DNA of 54,156 nucleotides. Origin: Apilactobacillus xinyiensis (GTDB taxonomy: Bacteria; Bacillota; Bacilli; Lactobacillales; Lactobacillaceae). The DNA lies in the NCBI RefSeq assembly GCF_019656235.1, contig NZ_BPLL01000008.1, positions 1-54,156 on the forward strand, written 5' to 3'. Shown piece after piece: positions 1-7,306 of the stretch. Under the pieces are notes generated by a model that saw nothing but the letters and a program-made list of their open reading frames with translations, ran no database searches and had not been told where the DNA came from. Within the stretch, counting starts at the first letter, position 1. Every line of letters begins with the position of its first letter. A program made the translations under genes and the position numbers.

Positions 1-20
1 TTAGTTGAATATTTTGACAT
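1..20 (-). CDS. 5' end of IS3-family transposase orfA (partial)
   Basis: Only the ATG and five further codons (S-K-Y-S-T) are present before the edge. This fits orfA proteins of IS150-type elements, which often begin M-[ST]-K-Y-S. A possible Shine-Dalgarno AAGGCGG sits seven T residues upstream, inside the right arm of the IS hairpin. Confidence 0.55.
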
Positions 21-72
21 AAAAAAACCGCCTTAAAAAATTAGATATTATGTCTAACTTTTTTAAGGCGGT
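21..72 (-). terminator. IS-end hairpin with T-tract, overlapping the transposase RBS
   Basis: Arms 27-45 and 53-72 pair over 19 bp with one bulged base (C58) around a 7-nt loop. On the minus strand a run of T residues follows. It can stop transcription entering the IS from the CDF gene. Because the right arm contains the AAGGCGG ribosome binding site, it can also block transposase translation from read-through RNA. Confidence 0.65.
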
Positions 73-92
73 ACATTAAAATCATCTCTTTT

Positions 93-989
93 TTATTTTA
101 TATCTTTACCAGTATCAAAATATAAATCTTCTTTTTTACCACGCTCAACTTCAGCCTGAAGCGTAACGTGCGTTACATGATATTTTTGTTTAAGTAACTT
201 ACTGATTGGATCATATATTTTTTCAGCATCACTAATCATCATATCTCGCATATTAATGTGCGCTGAAAAAATAATGCTATTTTCGTCTACTGACCACACA
301 TGCACATGGTGCACACCAGTTACCCCTTTAACTTGCATTAAGTCTTTTTGAATAGCATAACAGTCGACTTGTGGGGCTGCTTGCATTAAGATGTTAACAG
401 TTTTCTTAATGATGGGATAAGTTTCCCACATGATATATACGGCTACTACTAAAGTTATAACTGGATCTACAATATTCCAATTGAACAACTTAATTAAAAT
501 TCCGGCAATAATTACCCCAATTGATGCCAACGCATCACTTAAAAGATGTAAATATGTAGCACGCATATTTAGGTTATGTTTAGAACCCTTACTCAATAAT
601 AAGGTTGCAATACAATTAGCTACCGTAGCAAGAATTGCTACTACAATCATTAAGCCACCATCAACGTGCTCGGGCTTAAAGAATTTCTGTACTGCTTCAA
701 TAATTAGAAATACGGAAATTACAATTAAAAATAACGAGTTTAAAAAAGCTGATATAATTTGTGCTCGCTTAAAACCAAAGGTGTTCTTTTGCGTTTGTGG
801 ACGCTGACTAACTCGATGCGCATAGTAACTTCCAACAATCGAAGCTGAATCACCTAAATTATGTAAACCATCTGATACTAAAGATAAACTTCCTGCAATT
901 AGTCCACCTAATAGCTCAGCAACTGTAATACAAACATTCAAAACGGTAACGATTAAAAATCGTTGTCCCGATAGTTGATCATTATGCAT
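93..989 (-). CDS. Cation diffusion facilitator, CzcD/ZitB-type divalent metal exporter
   Basis: Integral membrane antiporter that exports Zn2+ and related divalent cations in exchange for protons. The 298-aa protein has about six membrane segments followed by a cytoplasmic C-terminal domain. The metal site is visible as D40-G-L-H43-N-L-G-D47 in TM2 and H148-L-L-S-D152 in TM5, the HxxxD pairs typical of the zinc-transporting CDF branch. The C-terminal part carries the HHVHVWS segment of the dimerisation domain. The loop between TM4 and TM5 is short (KGSKHN), without the His-rich stretch of some CDFs. AGGAG precedes the ATG. No metal-responsive regulator is adjacent. An IS end lies immediately downstream. 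The family is secure; Zn preference is inferred. Confidence 0.92.
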   Translation of the reverse strand: MHNDQLSGQRFLIVTVLNVCITVAELLGGLIAGSLSLVSDGLHNLGDSASIVGSYYAHRVSQRPQTQKNTFGFKRAQIISAFLNSLFLIVISVFLIIEAVQKFFKPEHVDGGLMIVVAILATVANCIATLLLSKGSKHNLNMRATYLHLLSDALASIGVIIAGILIKLFNWNIVDPVITLVVAVYIMWETYPIIKKTVNILMQAAPQVDCYAIQKDLMQVKGVTGVHHVHVWSVDENSIIFSAHINMRDMMISDAEKIYDPISKLLKQKYHVTHVTLQAEVERGKKEDLYFDTGKDIK

Positions 990-1057
990 TTAACTCACTC
1001 CTATCTACACTTCTATTATATACATATATGTTCATATTTGAATAATAAAATTAAAAT

Positions 1058-1096
1058 AAAAAAGAATTTCTGCATAAAAACAGAAATTCTTTTTTA
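1058..1096 (-). terminator. Rho-independent terminator
   Basis: AAAAAGAATTTCTG pairs with CAGAAATTCTTTTT around a short A-rich loop. It lies directly after the stop of the unknown gene at 1094 and ahead of the CDF gene, so the CDF gene has its own transcript. The A/T tails allow use in both directions. Confidence 0.8.
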
Positions 1097-1489
1097 TTCA
1101 ACGATTCGCCAGTCACCTTCATTGGCTTTTGAAATCATATTTAAGAAATGTAAAACCGAATGTGCACGTTTTTCATCATGTTTAAATAAACGATTCAACC
1201 CTTTACCAGAAGTCATTGGGTTACTTAATGCAAAATTACCATCATCTAATTGTCCTTCAGAAAATGCAACTACCGTATCACCAGATTCAATTTTAGTGAA
1301 CATAAAAAATGAACTGTAGTCATCGTCTTCCTTCATGTAGGCTGGCATTGCCCAAATATCATCGGCAATTTCTTGCATTTCATTATTCATGAATTTGTAG
1401 TCCTTGTGGTTTTTTTGCGTAATTTCATTTTTCAATACAAACATCATGTTATCAAAACTGGCGTTACCCAATTTTATATTGTCATCCAT
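1094..1489 (-). CDS. Conserved-looking hypothetical protein, 131 aa
   Basis: I do not recognise this family. The protein is soluble and acidic, with no signal peptide or membrane segment. The first half is helix-like and Asn/Met rich. The middle contains an acidic patch (KEDDDYSSFF) and the end looks mixed alpha/beta (SVLHFLNMISKANEGDWRIVE). GGAGATG precedes the ATG. It starts only 5 nt after the DUF1003 gene stop and ends at a terminator, so it is the last gene of an rluA-family / DUF1003 / unknown operon. No function can be assigned. Confidence 0.7.
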   Translation of the reverse strand: MDDNIKLGNASFDNMMFVLKNEITQKNHKDYKFMNNEMQEIADDIWAMPAYMKEDDDYSSFFMFTKIESGDTVVAFSEGQLDDGNFALSNPMTSGKGLNRLFKHDEKRAHSVLHFLNMISKANEGDWRIVE

Positions 1490-1494
1490 AAATA

Positions 1495-2256
1495 TTACAT
1501 CTCCTGTTCTTTATTTTTTAATTCTAAACGTAATTTGGCATTTTCAGTTCTTAGGTTAGTCAATTCAGTTCTCACTTCACCTAAAATTTGCAACTGCAGT
1601 TTTTCAATTTCCAAATCATGTGGTAATTGATTTTGAGTCAAATGGTCTAATTTAGCATGTAAAATTCTTAGTTCATGTTCTGATTTAAGGTTAACGTGAA
1701 AATCATTTTCAGCATCTAAGCGGTCACGATCAGCGGATCTATTTTGACTCATCATAATAATAGGAGCTTGAATTGCTGCAATACAACTTAACGCTAAGTT
1801 TAAAAGTATAAATGGATATGGGTCAAAGTGCAAACCGAACAATGATAAACCATTAATCAACATCCATCCCAACAGCACACCTACGAAAATAAAGATAAAG
1901 CTCCAACTACCGCCAAAACGAGCTACCGCATCGGAAACACGTTGACCAAAAGTTAAAGTTTTAGATAACGCTACGTTCACATCGGTAATTTCATAATCAT
2001 CATTTTGTAGTGCTTTAGTTAGTTTTCGATTAATTTTTTGACTTTGCTTTAAATCCGAATTAATCATGGCATCTACCCTAGCCATTCGATATTTTAAAAG
2101 ATGATGACTACAAATAAAACTATTAATCTTGGCTTTAGGATAATCATGTTTTATCAAATTAACGATTGCAGGATGCAAATCGGATAAGAATAACCCCTCA
2201 TCTTCCATGAAAACATCACCATCAACTAAACATTTAACTGATTTATTTCTGTCCAT
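1495..2256 (-). CDS. DUF1003 domain membrane protein
   Basis: A 253-aa protein of the DUF1003 family, function unknown. An N-terminal soluble half (about residues 1-110) is followed by two hydrophobic segments (SFIFIFVGVLLGWMLING and PFILLNLALSCIAAIQAPII). Then comes the family signature MMSQNRSADRDRLDAENDF and a C-terminal coiled coil rich in Leu, Glu and Lys. I chose the ATG at 2256: AAGGAG lies 8 nt upstream of it, whereas the GTG three codons earlier (2265) overlaps that site. It sits 18 nt after the pseudouridine synthase stop, in the same operon. The family call rests on the RSADRDRLDAE motif. Confidence 0.85.
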   Translation of the reverse strand: MDRNKSVKCLVDGDVFMEDEGLFLSDLHPAIVNLIKHDYPKAKINSFICSHHLLKYRMARVDAMINSDLKQSQKINRKLTKALQNDDYEITDVNVALSKTLTFGQRVSDAVARFGGSWSFIFIFVGVLLGWMLINGLSLFGLHFDPYPFILLNLALSCIAAIQAPIIMMSQNRSADRDRLDAENDFHVNLKSEHELRILHAKLDHLTQNQLPHDLEIEKLQLQILGEVRTELTNLRTENAKLRLELKNKEQEM

Positions 2257-2274
2257 CTTCAACACTCCTTATAT

Positions 2275-3150
2275 TTATTCCACAATTTGTTGCATATCGA
2301 TAGGTAGCGCAGCTTTAAATGCTAAATATTGATTAGAAAAAGCATCATAAAATTTTAAATAATAAGCATGTAAAGCCTGACGTTCAATCCCTTTATCTAA
2401 AGGTCCATTATATAATTGATCACCTAACAAGGGATGCTTTAAATAAGTAAAGTGAACTCTAATTTGATGAGTTCTGCCAGTATGCAATTCAACTTTTACT
2501 AATGCTTTATGATTTAAGTTTTTTTGAACCCAATATTCAGTCACTGATGGTTTCCCATCCGGAATTACTTGTCGTCTAAATTCATTGTTAACTTGACCAA
2601 TTGGTTCATCGATAATGCCATGATTGTTATCCAAATTACCAGAAATAACGGCTAGGTATTGCTTTTGAATTTGATGATTAGCTAATTGTTGATTAGCTAA
2701 ACTATTAGCTAATCGATGTTTGGCAATTAATACTAAGCCACTGGTAAAACGGTCTAAGCGGGTAATGATGTGCGGTTTTAAATCATTACTACCATGTTTT
2801 TTTAAGTATCCTTTAACTCGATTAACCAAAGTATCATCACGATTGCTAGGGCCTGGTACACTGGTTAACCCAGCCGGCTTATTAACGACTAGCCAATTAC
2901 TATCTTCATAGACCACTTCAAGTGGATTATTACTAATTGGCACATTATCATCGCTTCCTTCATCTGGAAAAGTAACCTTCACCACATCTTTGGGATGAAT
3001 TTTACCATCTGAAGTCAGCGGACGTTGATTAATTAAAATTTCACCGGAGTTTTTTAGTTCATTATACATACGATGACTAATACCATGATTATTTAAAAAT
3101 TTTTTAAGTCCATAGGTTTCATCTTTGTCATTTAAAAAGGTAAACTGCAT
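2275..3150 (-). CDS. RluA/RluD-family RNA pseudouridine synthase
   Basis: Isomerises specific uridines to pseudouridine in rRNA or tRNA. Of 291 residues, the first ~70 form a divergent S4-like RNA-binding region (LKKFLNNHGISHRMYNELKNSG). The catalytic domain follows, with HIITRLDRFTSGLVLIAK containing the catalytic Asp of the RLDxxTSG motif. The C-terminal family motif LHTGRTHQIRVHF is also present. Length and motif order fit RluD-like Firmicute proteins (YjbO/YlyB/YhcT group), but the target uridine cannot be predicted. GAGGA precedes the ATG. It is the first gene of a three-gene minus-strand operon. Confidence 0.9.
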   Translation of the reverse strand: MQFTFLNDKDETYGLKKFLNNHGISHRMYNELKNSGEILINQRPLTSDGKIHPKDVVKVTFPDEGSDDNVPISNNPLEVVYEDSNWLVVNKPAGLTSVPGPSNRDDTLVNRVKGYLKKHGSNDLKPHIITRLDRFTSGLVLIAKHRLANSLANQQLANHQIQKQYLAVISGNLDNNHGIIDEPIGQVNNEFRRQVIPDGKPSVTEYWVQKNLNHKALVKVELHTGRTHQIRVHFTYLKHPLLGDQLYNGPLDKGIERQALHAYYLKFYDAFSNQYLAFKAALPIDMQQIVE

Positions 3151-3244
3151 CTTGATTCCTCATTTCTAATAATTTACCAATCTTATGATATATTAACATA
3201 TAGAATTAAAAACATTTCAAATTGAATGGAAAAGAGTTGTTATA

Positions 3245-3874
3245 ATGTTTAATTATGATAATCAAAATGGTTGGCCTAACAAACTCGGTCACTATCAATC
3301 GCCAATAGATTTAAGCTCAACTGATAGTATTAATTATGATGATAATTTGGCGATTAGTAGTGATATGTACTACCAACTAACCGAGGAAATTAATGATGGA
3401 AACACAATTAGATTACTAGGACATGGTAATGCTACAATTTTTAATCGTAAGTTTACCTTTCAACAATTGCATTTTCATTTACCATCAGAACACACTATTG
3501 ATGGTAAAACGCATCCTTTAGAAATTCACTTAGTGCACACTAATGAAATTGGTCAAACCGTTGTGGTCGCTATAATGGTTAATAAAGGTAATAGTAATCC
3601 AGACATTCAATCCATCATCAATCATTTCAATAATAACGTTGAACAACCAGTTAATATCTCAACTAATCAATGGATTCCATCTTTGGCCAAAGGCTTTCAT
3701 TATCTAGGTTCATTAACTACTCCCCCACTAACTGAAGGTGTTGAATGGTTAGTAATCACCAATGCTGCAATCACCGTAAGTGAAAGTCAATTGCAGTGGT
3801 TTCATAATAATTTTAAACACAACAATCGTAAAATACAGCCATTATTTGAACGCAAAGTAGAATTATATAAATAA
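3245..3874 (+). CDS. Alpha-class carbonic anhydrase, no signal peptide
   Basis: Interconverts CO2 and bicarbonate using zinc. The 209-aa protein has the alpha-CA landmarks: QSPIDL near the start, zinc ligands H76 and H78 in QQLHFHLPSEH, and E93-I-H95-L-V-H, where H95 is the third ligand. The substrate-pocket TTPPLTEGVEWLV segment is also present. There is no N-terminal secretion signal, so the enzyme is predicted cytoplasmic. Bicarbonate supply for carboxylation reactions is a plausible role. The ribosome binding site is weak (GGAAAAGAG, far from the ATG). The gene is monocistronic and divergent from the rluA-family operon. Confidence 0.9.
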   Translation: MFNYDNQNGWPNKLGHYQSPIDLSSTDSINYDDNLAISSDMYYQLTEEINDGNTIRLLGHGNATIFNRKFTFQQLHFHLPSEHTIDGKTHPLEIHLVHTNEIGQTVVVAIMVNKGNSNPDIQSIINHFNNNVEQPVNISTNQWIPSLAKGFHYLGSLTTPPLTEGVEWLVITNAAITVSESQLQWFHNNFKHNNRKIQPLFERKVELYK

Positions 3875-3918
3875 AAAAGTACTGCATAATTGCTAAGACA
3901 GTTATGCAGTACTTTTTA
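3873..3918 (+). terminator. Terminator of the carbonic anhydrase gene
   Basis: A 16-bp stem pairs AAAAAGTACTGCATAA with TTATGCAGTACTTTTT around a 12-nt loop, starting at the stop codon. The T-tract follows on the plus strand. Confidence 0.85.
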
Positions 3919-3950
3919 GTATTAACTTTTATAAAAACTTGATTAAATAA

Positions 3951-4274
3951 TTACCAAAAAAACTTGTATATATTCACAATACCAAAGATGTATAACCATA
4001 CCATAAAGCTAGGTATAAATAAGATTAGATGAAAGCAAAAAAATATTTTGTAATATATATCTAAATTACGCCAGTCTGAAGTTTTTAGTCTAGTAATAAA
4101 ATCTAATATATTAAATACACTGATTATCCCAGTTATTAAAAAGCCAAATATAACGAGTACATCTGGATGAAAAGGATCTCCATTTGATAATCCTATAATT
4201 CCATCAATAATTAACAGAAACGGTAAAAATAAAATAGCAACTTGAATTAATACTTTGTATCTATATTATTTCAT
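3951..4274 (-). pseudogene. Broken paralogue of the small membrane-protein family
   Basis: Read on the minus strand, ATG-AAA is followed at once by TAA and then by an intact reading frame to 3951. The frame (YRYKVLIQVAILFLPF... ending IYKFFW) is closely similar to the proteins at 4381-4698 and 4840-5145. The sister genes read ATG-AAA-TAT; here ATG-AAA-TAA-TAT shows a 3-base insertion that creates an in-frame stop. TAAGGAG is still present upstream. No ATG, GTG or TTG restart lies near the N-terminus, so the protein is probably not made. The rest of the frame is undamaged, which suggests recent loss. A sequencing error is possible. Confidence 0.75.
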
Positions 4275-4342
4275 ATAACTCCTTAAAAATTACAAATTAA
4301 CATGAATGTTTTATTACATGTAACCACAAGAAAGTACAATTG

Positions 4343-4356
4343 GGTAATCAATTACC
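4343..4356. promoter_or_regulatory. Short palindrome GGTAATCAATTACC in the paralogue intergenic region
   Basis: A 6-bp inverted repeat with a 2-nt centre lies between the 4381-4698 gene and the broken copy. Its half-sites recur at 4767-4809 between the next pair of paralogues. It may be a degenerated hairpin or a protein site. Its function is unknown. Confidence 0.35.
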
Positions 4357-4380
4357 TAAATATTAGTTAAATATCGTATA

Positions 4381-4698
4381 TCAAAAAAAGCTGTATAGAT
4401 TAACAATGTCAAAGAAGGATAGCCATGCTATAAAACTGGGGATAAATAAGATTAAATGAAAAAAGAAAAAGATTTTATAATATATATTCAAATCATGCCA
4501 GCCTGAATTTCTTAATCTATTAATAAAATTTAATATATTAATTGTGCTAATTATTCCAGTTGTTAAAAGTCCCAGTAACACAAACGCATCTGGATGAAAA
4601 AGTTCTTTATTTATTAATCCTATAATTCCCTCAATCATTAACCAAAATGGTAAAAATAAAACAGCAATTTGAATTAATACTTTATATCTATATTTCAT
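4381..4698 (-). CDS. Small three-TM membrane protein, tandem paralogue 2
   Basis: A 105-aa protein of unknown family. It opens with a basic MKYRYK and has three predicted membrane segments at roughly residues 8-28, 38-60 and 72-98. A conserved HPD motif follows TM1 and a GWHD.NIYYKIFFFFH segment precedes TM3. The neighbours at 4840-5145 and the broken copy at 3951-4274 share the same pattern, so these are tandem duplicates. TAAGGAG lies upstream of the ATG. All lie downstream of, and on the same strand as, secreted cell-wall-type enzymes. Size and topology recall bacteriocin-immunity proteins, but no sequence signature supports that. Confidence 0.75.
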   Translation of the reverse strand: MKYRYKVLIQIAVLFLPFWLMIEGIIGLINKELFHPDAFVLLGLLTTGIISTINILNFINRLRNSGWHDLNIYYKIFFFFHLILFIPSFIAWLSFFDIVNLYSFF

Positions 4699-4766
4699 AT
4701 AACTCCTTAATTCTTACATAATTACATAAACATTGTATTACACACTTTTATGAGTATAACGTAAAA

Positions 4767-4809
4767 TTAGGTAATCAAAAACCTGTAAAACAGGAAATTA
4801 ATTACCTAA
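4767..4809 (-). repeat. Intergenic stem-loop between paralogues
   Basis: Outer arms TTAGGTAAT and ATTACCTAA enclose an inner CCTG/CAGG pair. The shorter palindrome at 4343-4356 occupies the equivalent place after the next paralogue, so the element was probably duplicated with the gene and later changed. It has no T-tract and is therefore not a standard terminator. Confidence 0.45.
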
Positions 4810-4839
4810 TGTCTAACCAAAAAGTTTATATTAAAATAT

Positions 4840-5145
4840 TTATAGATTAATGATTTCTAAAAACAATAACCACGATATCAAACTAGGTATAAATAGAATT
4901 ATATGAATAAAGAAAAATATTTTATAGTACACATCTATACTATGCCAACCTAATAAAAACATTCTAATTAAAAATGCTATTATGTTGCACATACTAATTA
5001 TTCCAATTATCAATACTCCAAAAAAAATTAAATCATCTGGATGTAAGGAAACATTTTCTGCAACGCCGATGGCACCATTAATAATTAAGAAAAAAGGATA
5101 AAATAACATAGCAACTTGAATCAATATTTTATATCTATATTTCAT
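4840..5145 (-). CDS. Small three-TM membrane protein, tandem paralogue 1
   Basis: A 101-aa paralogue of 4381-4698. It shares the MKYRYK start, the first segment (ILIQVAMLFYPFFLIINGAIGV), the HPDD motif, GWHSIDVYYKIFFFIH and the last segment (ILFIPSLISWLLFLEIINL). The N-terminus and the GWH..D.YYKIFFF.H segment are the best conserved parts of the family. The ribosome binding site is weaker than that of the sister gene. It lies 47 bp downstream of the NlpC/P60 gene on the same strand and may be co-transcribed. Function unknown. Confidence 0.72.
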   Translation of the reverse strand: MKYRYKILIQVAMLFYPFFLIINGAIGVAENVSLHPDDLIFFGVLIIGIISMCNIIAFLIRMFLLGWHSIDVYYKIFFFIHIILFIPSLISWLLFLEIINL

Positions 5146-5192
5146 AAAACTACCAAAAGCTTGTAAATATCATTAAGCAAATCTAACTTACC

Positions 5193-6011
5193 TTAATTCC
5201 ATGGACGAGCTACACCAGCAACATCTGATCTTTGACCATTTCTAATAGCTGCCACCATAATACGAGGAGGCCAACTTTCAATTACTCGGTTGCGGCCTAA
5301 GTATAGTGCAACATGCCAAATGGTATGTGTTCCTGGTTGATAGTAAAAAATTAAATCTCCACGTTTACGATTTTTATAAGCAACATGTTTAAACTTATGA
5401 CTAGCGAATAAGTTACGAGAATTCCATTCATTTCCAGGATAAGCATGATGAATTGAACTAATTGGTTTAGGATCAATTCCGCCAGCGTATAAAGCCTGCA
5501 TTACCAAACCAGAACAGTCTGTTCCATATTTAGGACTAGAAGAAGCTCCATAAATGTATGGATTACCCAAATACTTGTATGCTTGCTTAATAGCAGCTTC
5601 AATATGAGCTTTGCGACCTTGGTTATCTTTAGCGCCTAAAGGAGCTACGTAACTGTCAATATTAGACCAATCTGATTTAGAGAAACCCAATTTTACCCAT
5701 GTTTGTTCATCTACGATTCCGTTGGCTTTTAAATGATGCTTACGCTGAAAATTCTTTACAGCATACTTAGTCGCATAGTTATATTTATTATAACCACCAT
5801 AAGTACCTAACCTGCGCATTACTTTATATGTCTTAATTCCCTCGTAACCAATATTTAAGTTATAACCAACCTTTCCATATGGTTTGATTTGTGAACTTTG
5901 AATTTGATAATACTTTTTAGGGTTTTGATAATTTTGAGCATTAACTTTTATACCTAAAACTAAAACAGCCAAAAAAGATAAACAAAAAATTGAAATTTTT
6001 CTTATTTTCAT
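5193..6011 (-). CDS. Secreted NlpC/P60 peptidoglycan endopeptidase with peptidoglycan-binding domain
   Basis: Probably cleaves peptide stems of peptidoglycan outside the cell. The order is signal peptide (residues 1 to ~26, cleavage near VNA-QN) and a PG_binding_1-like repeat (about 75-110, ending KANGIVDEQTWVKLGF). The NlpC/P60 domain covers about 134-270. The catalytic Cys is C166 in YGTDCSGLV and the His is H233 in WHVALYLG. Length is 272 aa. GGAAGG precedes the ATG. It follows the C39-like peptidase gene by 21 bp on the same strand, and the small membrane-protein paralogues come next. Housekeeping wall turnover or a secreted lytic factor are both possible. Confidence 0.9.
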   Translation of the reverse strand: MKIRKISIFCLSFLAVLVLGIKVNAQNYQNPKKYYQIQSSQIKPYGKVGYNLNIGYEGIKTYKVMRRLGTYGGYNKYNYATKYAVKNFQRKHHLKANGIVDEQTWVKLGFSKSDWSNIDSYVAPLGAKDNQGRKAHIEAAIKQAYKYLGNPYIYGASSSPKYGTDCSGLVMQALYAGGIDPKPISSIHHAYPGNEWNSRNLFASHKFKHVAYKNRKRGDLIFYYQPGTHTIWHVALYLGRNRVIESWPPRIMVAAIRNGQRSDVAGVARPWN

Positions 6012-6032
6012 ATACTTAACTTCCTTCCAAAT

Positions 6033-7100
6033 TTAGTAACTTAAAGCTCGTTTTGCATCAGCTTTGTGAAGTTGTTTAAAATTATTATACGTTAGTTTGA
6101 TACGCTTATATTTCCAAGGGTCATTCATGTATAGATAGTTTTCATCATATCCATAAACAGTTAATGCATGATTAGGAAATCCATCAATATGTGCTAACCA
6201 AACAACAACCGGATGATTAATATTAATTTGCTTTTTAATCTTATAAATAGAACATCCCGTCATATTTTTAACTGACCCTAAATATTTTTTAACAATTTTG
6301 GTTAAACCTTTAGGGTAAATATACCATCCACTTTTAGAATATGGGCTTCCAACAAAACCCTTATTAGGATTAGATGAACGAGGCATTTCTTTTGCTAATT
6401 GCATTTTATTTTTGTGAACACCTGCATATTTTAACATCATCGTTAGGGCTGTAATCTCACATCCAGTTGGAAGTTGTGGACGTTGAGCAATTAGAGGCAC
6501 TTTATTTATATACCTAACATTATGGTCAAAATAATCAGCATTAATCCACTCCCCAGAAGAAATTTGATAATAAGTTTTTGATTTAAGCTGACCTTGACGA
6601 TTTATGTAAATATTTTCATTACTATTAATCTCATATTTGTTTTGAGAATTATCTTTATATCCCTTAACATACTTTTTGTGCCATTTACGCTTAAATCTAG
6701 TTTTATAATTTAATGTTTTTTGGTTATCAAAAACTATTTCTTTATTATTGTTGTCTCCATTTGAGTGTTCTTTATTATTATTGGGAGTTGAATTATTATT
6801 CCCATTAGGATTTTGATTTCCATTATTTGGTTCATTATTATCAGAAGGACTTTTTCCTTGATTATTAGAATTATTATTTTGATCACTGCTGGAGCTATTT
6901 CCTTGACTACCAGAACCATTATTTTGATTATCATTAGAACTGTTAGTTTGATTATTAGTATCATTAGAAACATCAGATGAGGTATTATTCGGATTAACAA
7001 TGTTATTGTCTCCACTTGGTGTTTCATCCGCATAAACATTTAAACCACAAAAAATCCCTAAAGTAGCAACTGTAAGTACAATTATTTTTTTATAAAACAT
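6033..7100 (-). CDS. Secreted C39-like cysteine peptidase with Asn/Ser/Gly-rich linker
   Basis: A 355-aa exported protein. A signal peptide (1 to ~24, ending VYA-DE) is followed by a long low-complexity Asn/Ser/Gly/Gln linker (about 27-120) and a basic segment. Then comes a short SH3-like stretch (ENIYINRQGQLKSKTYYQISSG type) and a peptidase_C39_2 domain. The catalytic residues are visible: C214 in TGCEITALTMMLKYAG, H311 in FPNHALTVYGYD, and D327 in MNDPW. The ATG at 7100 was chosen because AAAGGTG lies 5 nt upstream; the ATG at 7118 has no ribosome binding site. The substrate is unknown. The linker suggests the domain reaches through the wall. Confidence 0.85.
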   Translation of the reverse strand: MFYKKIIVLTVATLGIFCGLNVYADETPSGDNNIVNPNNTSSDVSNDTNNQTNSSNDNQNNGSGSQGNSSSSDQNNNSNNQGKSPSDNNEPNNGNQNPNGNNNSTPNNNKEHSNGDNNNKEIVFDNQKTLNYKTRFKRKWHKKYVKGYKDNSQNKYEINSNENIYINRQGQLKSKTYYQISSGEWINADYFDHNVRYINKVPLIAQRPQLPTGCEITALTMMLKYAGVHKNKMQLAKEMPRSSNPNKGFVGSPYSKSGWYIYPKGLTKIVKKYLGSVKNMTGCSIYKIKKQININHPVVVWLAHIDGFPNHALTVYGYDENYLYMNDPWKYKRIKLTYNNFKQLHKADAKRALSY

Positions 7101-7238
7101 ATCTACACCTTTTATCATTATTTTTTATAGTAGTATAAATATTATATTACATATATTAATAAATATAAAACAAAAATTAAAAGTATTATTTTAGATTAAT
7201 GTCATGATATGCAATGAATTATTAACAAAGTTAAAAAA

Positions 7239-7287
7239 TACTCCTAAAACTTATATGTTTATTAAATAAGTTTTAGGAGCATTTTAC
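7239..7287 (-). terminator. Terminator of the restriction-modification gene
   Basis: CTCCTAAAACTTAT (7241-7254) pairs with ATAAGTTTTAGGAG (7266-7279), with T-rich flanks on the minus strand. It lies just past the stop at 7307. Confidence 0.8.
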
Positions 7288-7306
7288 ATTTAATTATATA
7301 TTTAAT

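Larger units (their letters stand above)
1..75 (-). mobile_element. Left window edge: terminal 75 bp of an IS3-family element
   Basis: These 75 bases are the exact reverse complement of positions 54082-54156; identity stops at base 76. The outer terminus read on the minus strand is TGTACCGCCTTAAAAAAGTTAGACA. Its 5'-TG and its AAAGTTAGAC core resemble the terminal inverted repeats of IS3-family elements of the IS150 group. The first codons of a transposase orfA (M-S-K-Y-S-T) run out of the window at base 1. The element lies 17 bp beyond the stop of the CDF transporter. The family call comes from the terminus and first codons only, because the body of the IS is outside the window. Confidence 0.75.

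Noticed and set aside
3241-3246. TATAAT as the promoter of the carbonic anhydrase gene
   Set aside because: It overlaps the start codon, which would then not be transcribed, and no suitable -35 was found.
6734-6990. Repeats in the Asn/Ser-rich coding region as a possible CRISPR or satellite
   Set aside because: The repetition is irregular AAT/TCA-type codon repetition in one gene; no spaced identical repeats occur anywhere in the window.
6734-7039. A 101-codon Ile/Met-rich frame on the minus strand
   Set aside because: It is another frame of the low-complexity Asn/Ser linker of the C39-like peptidase and has no ribosome binding site of its own.
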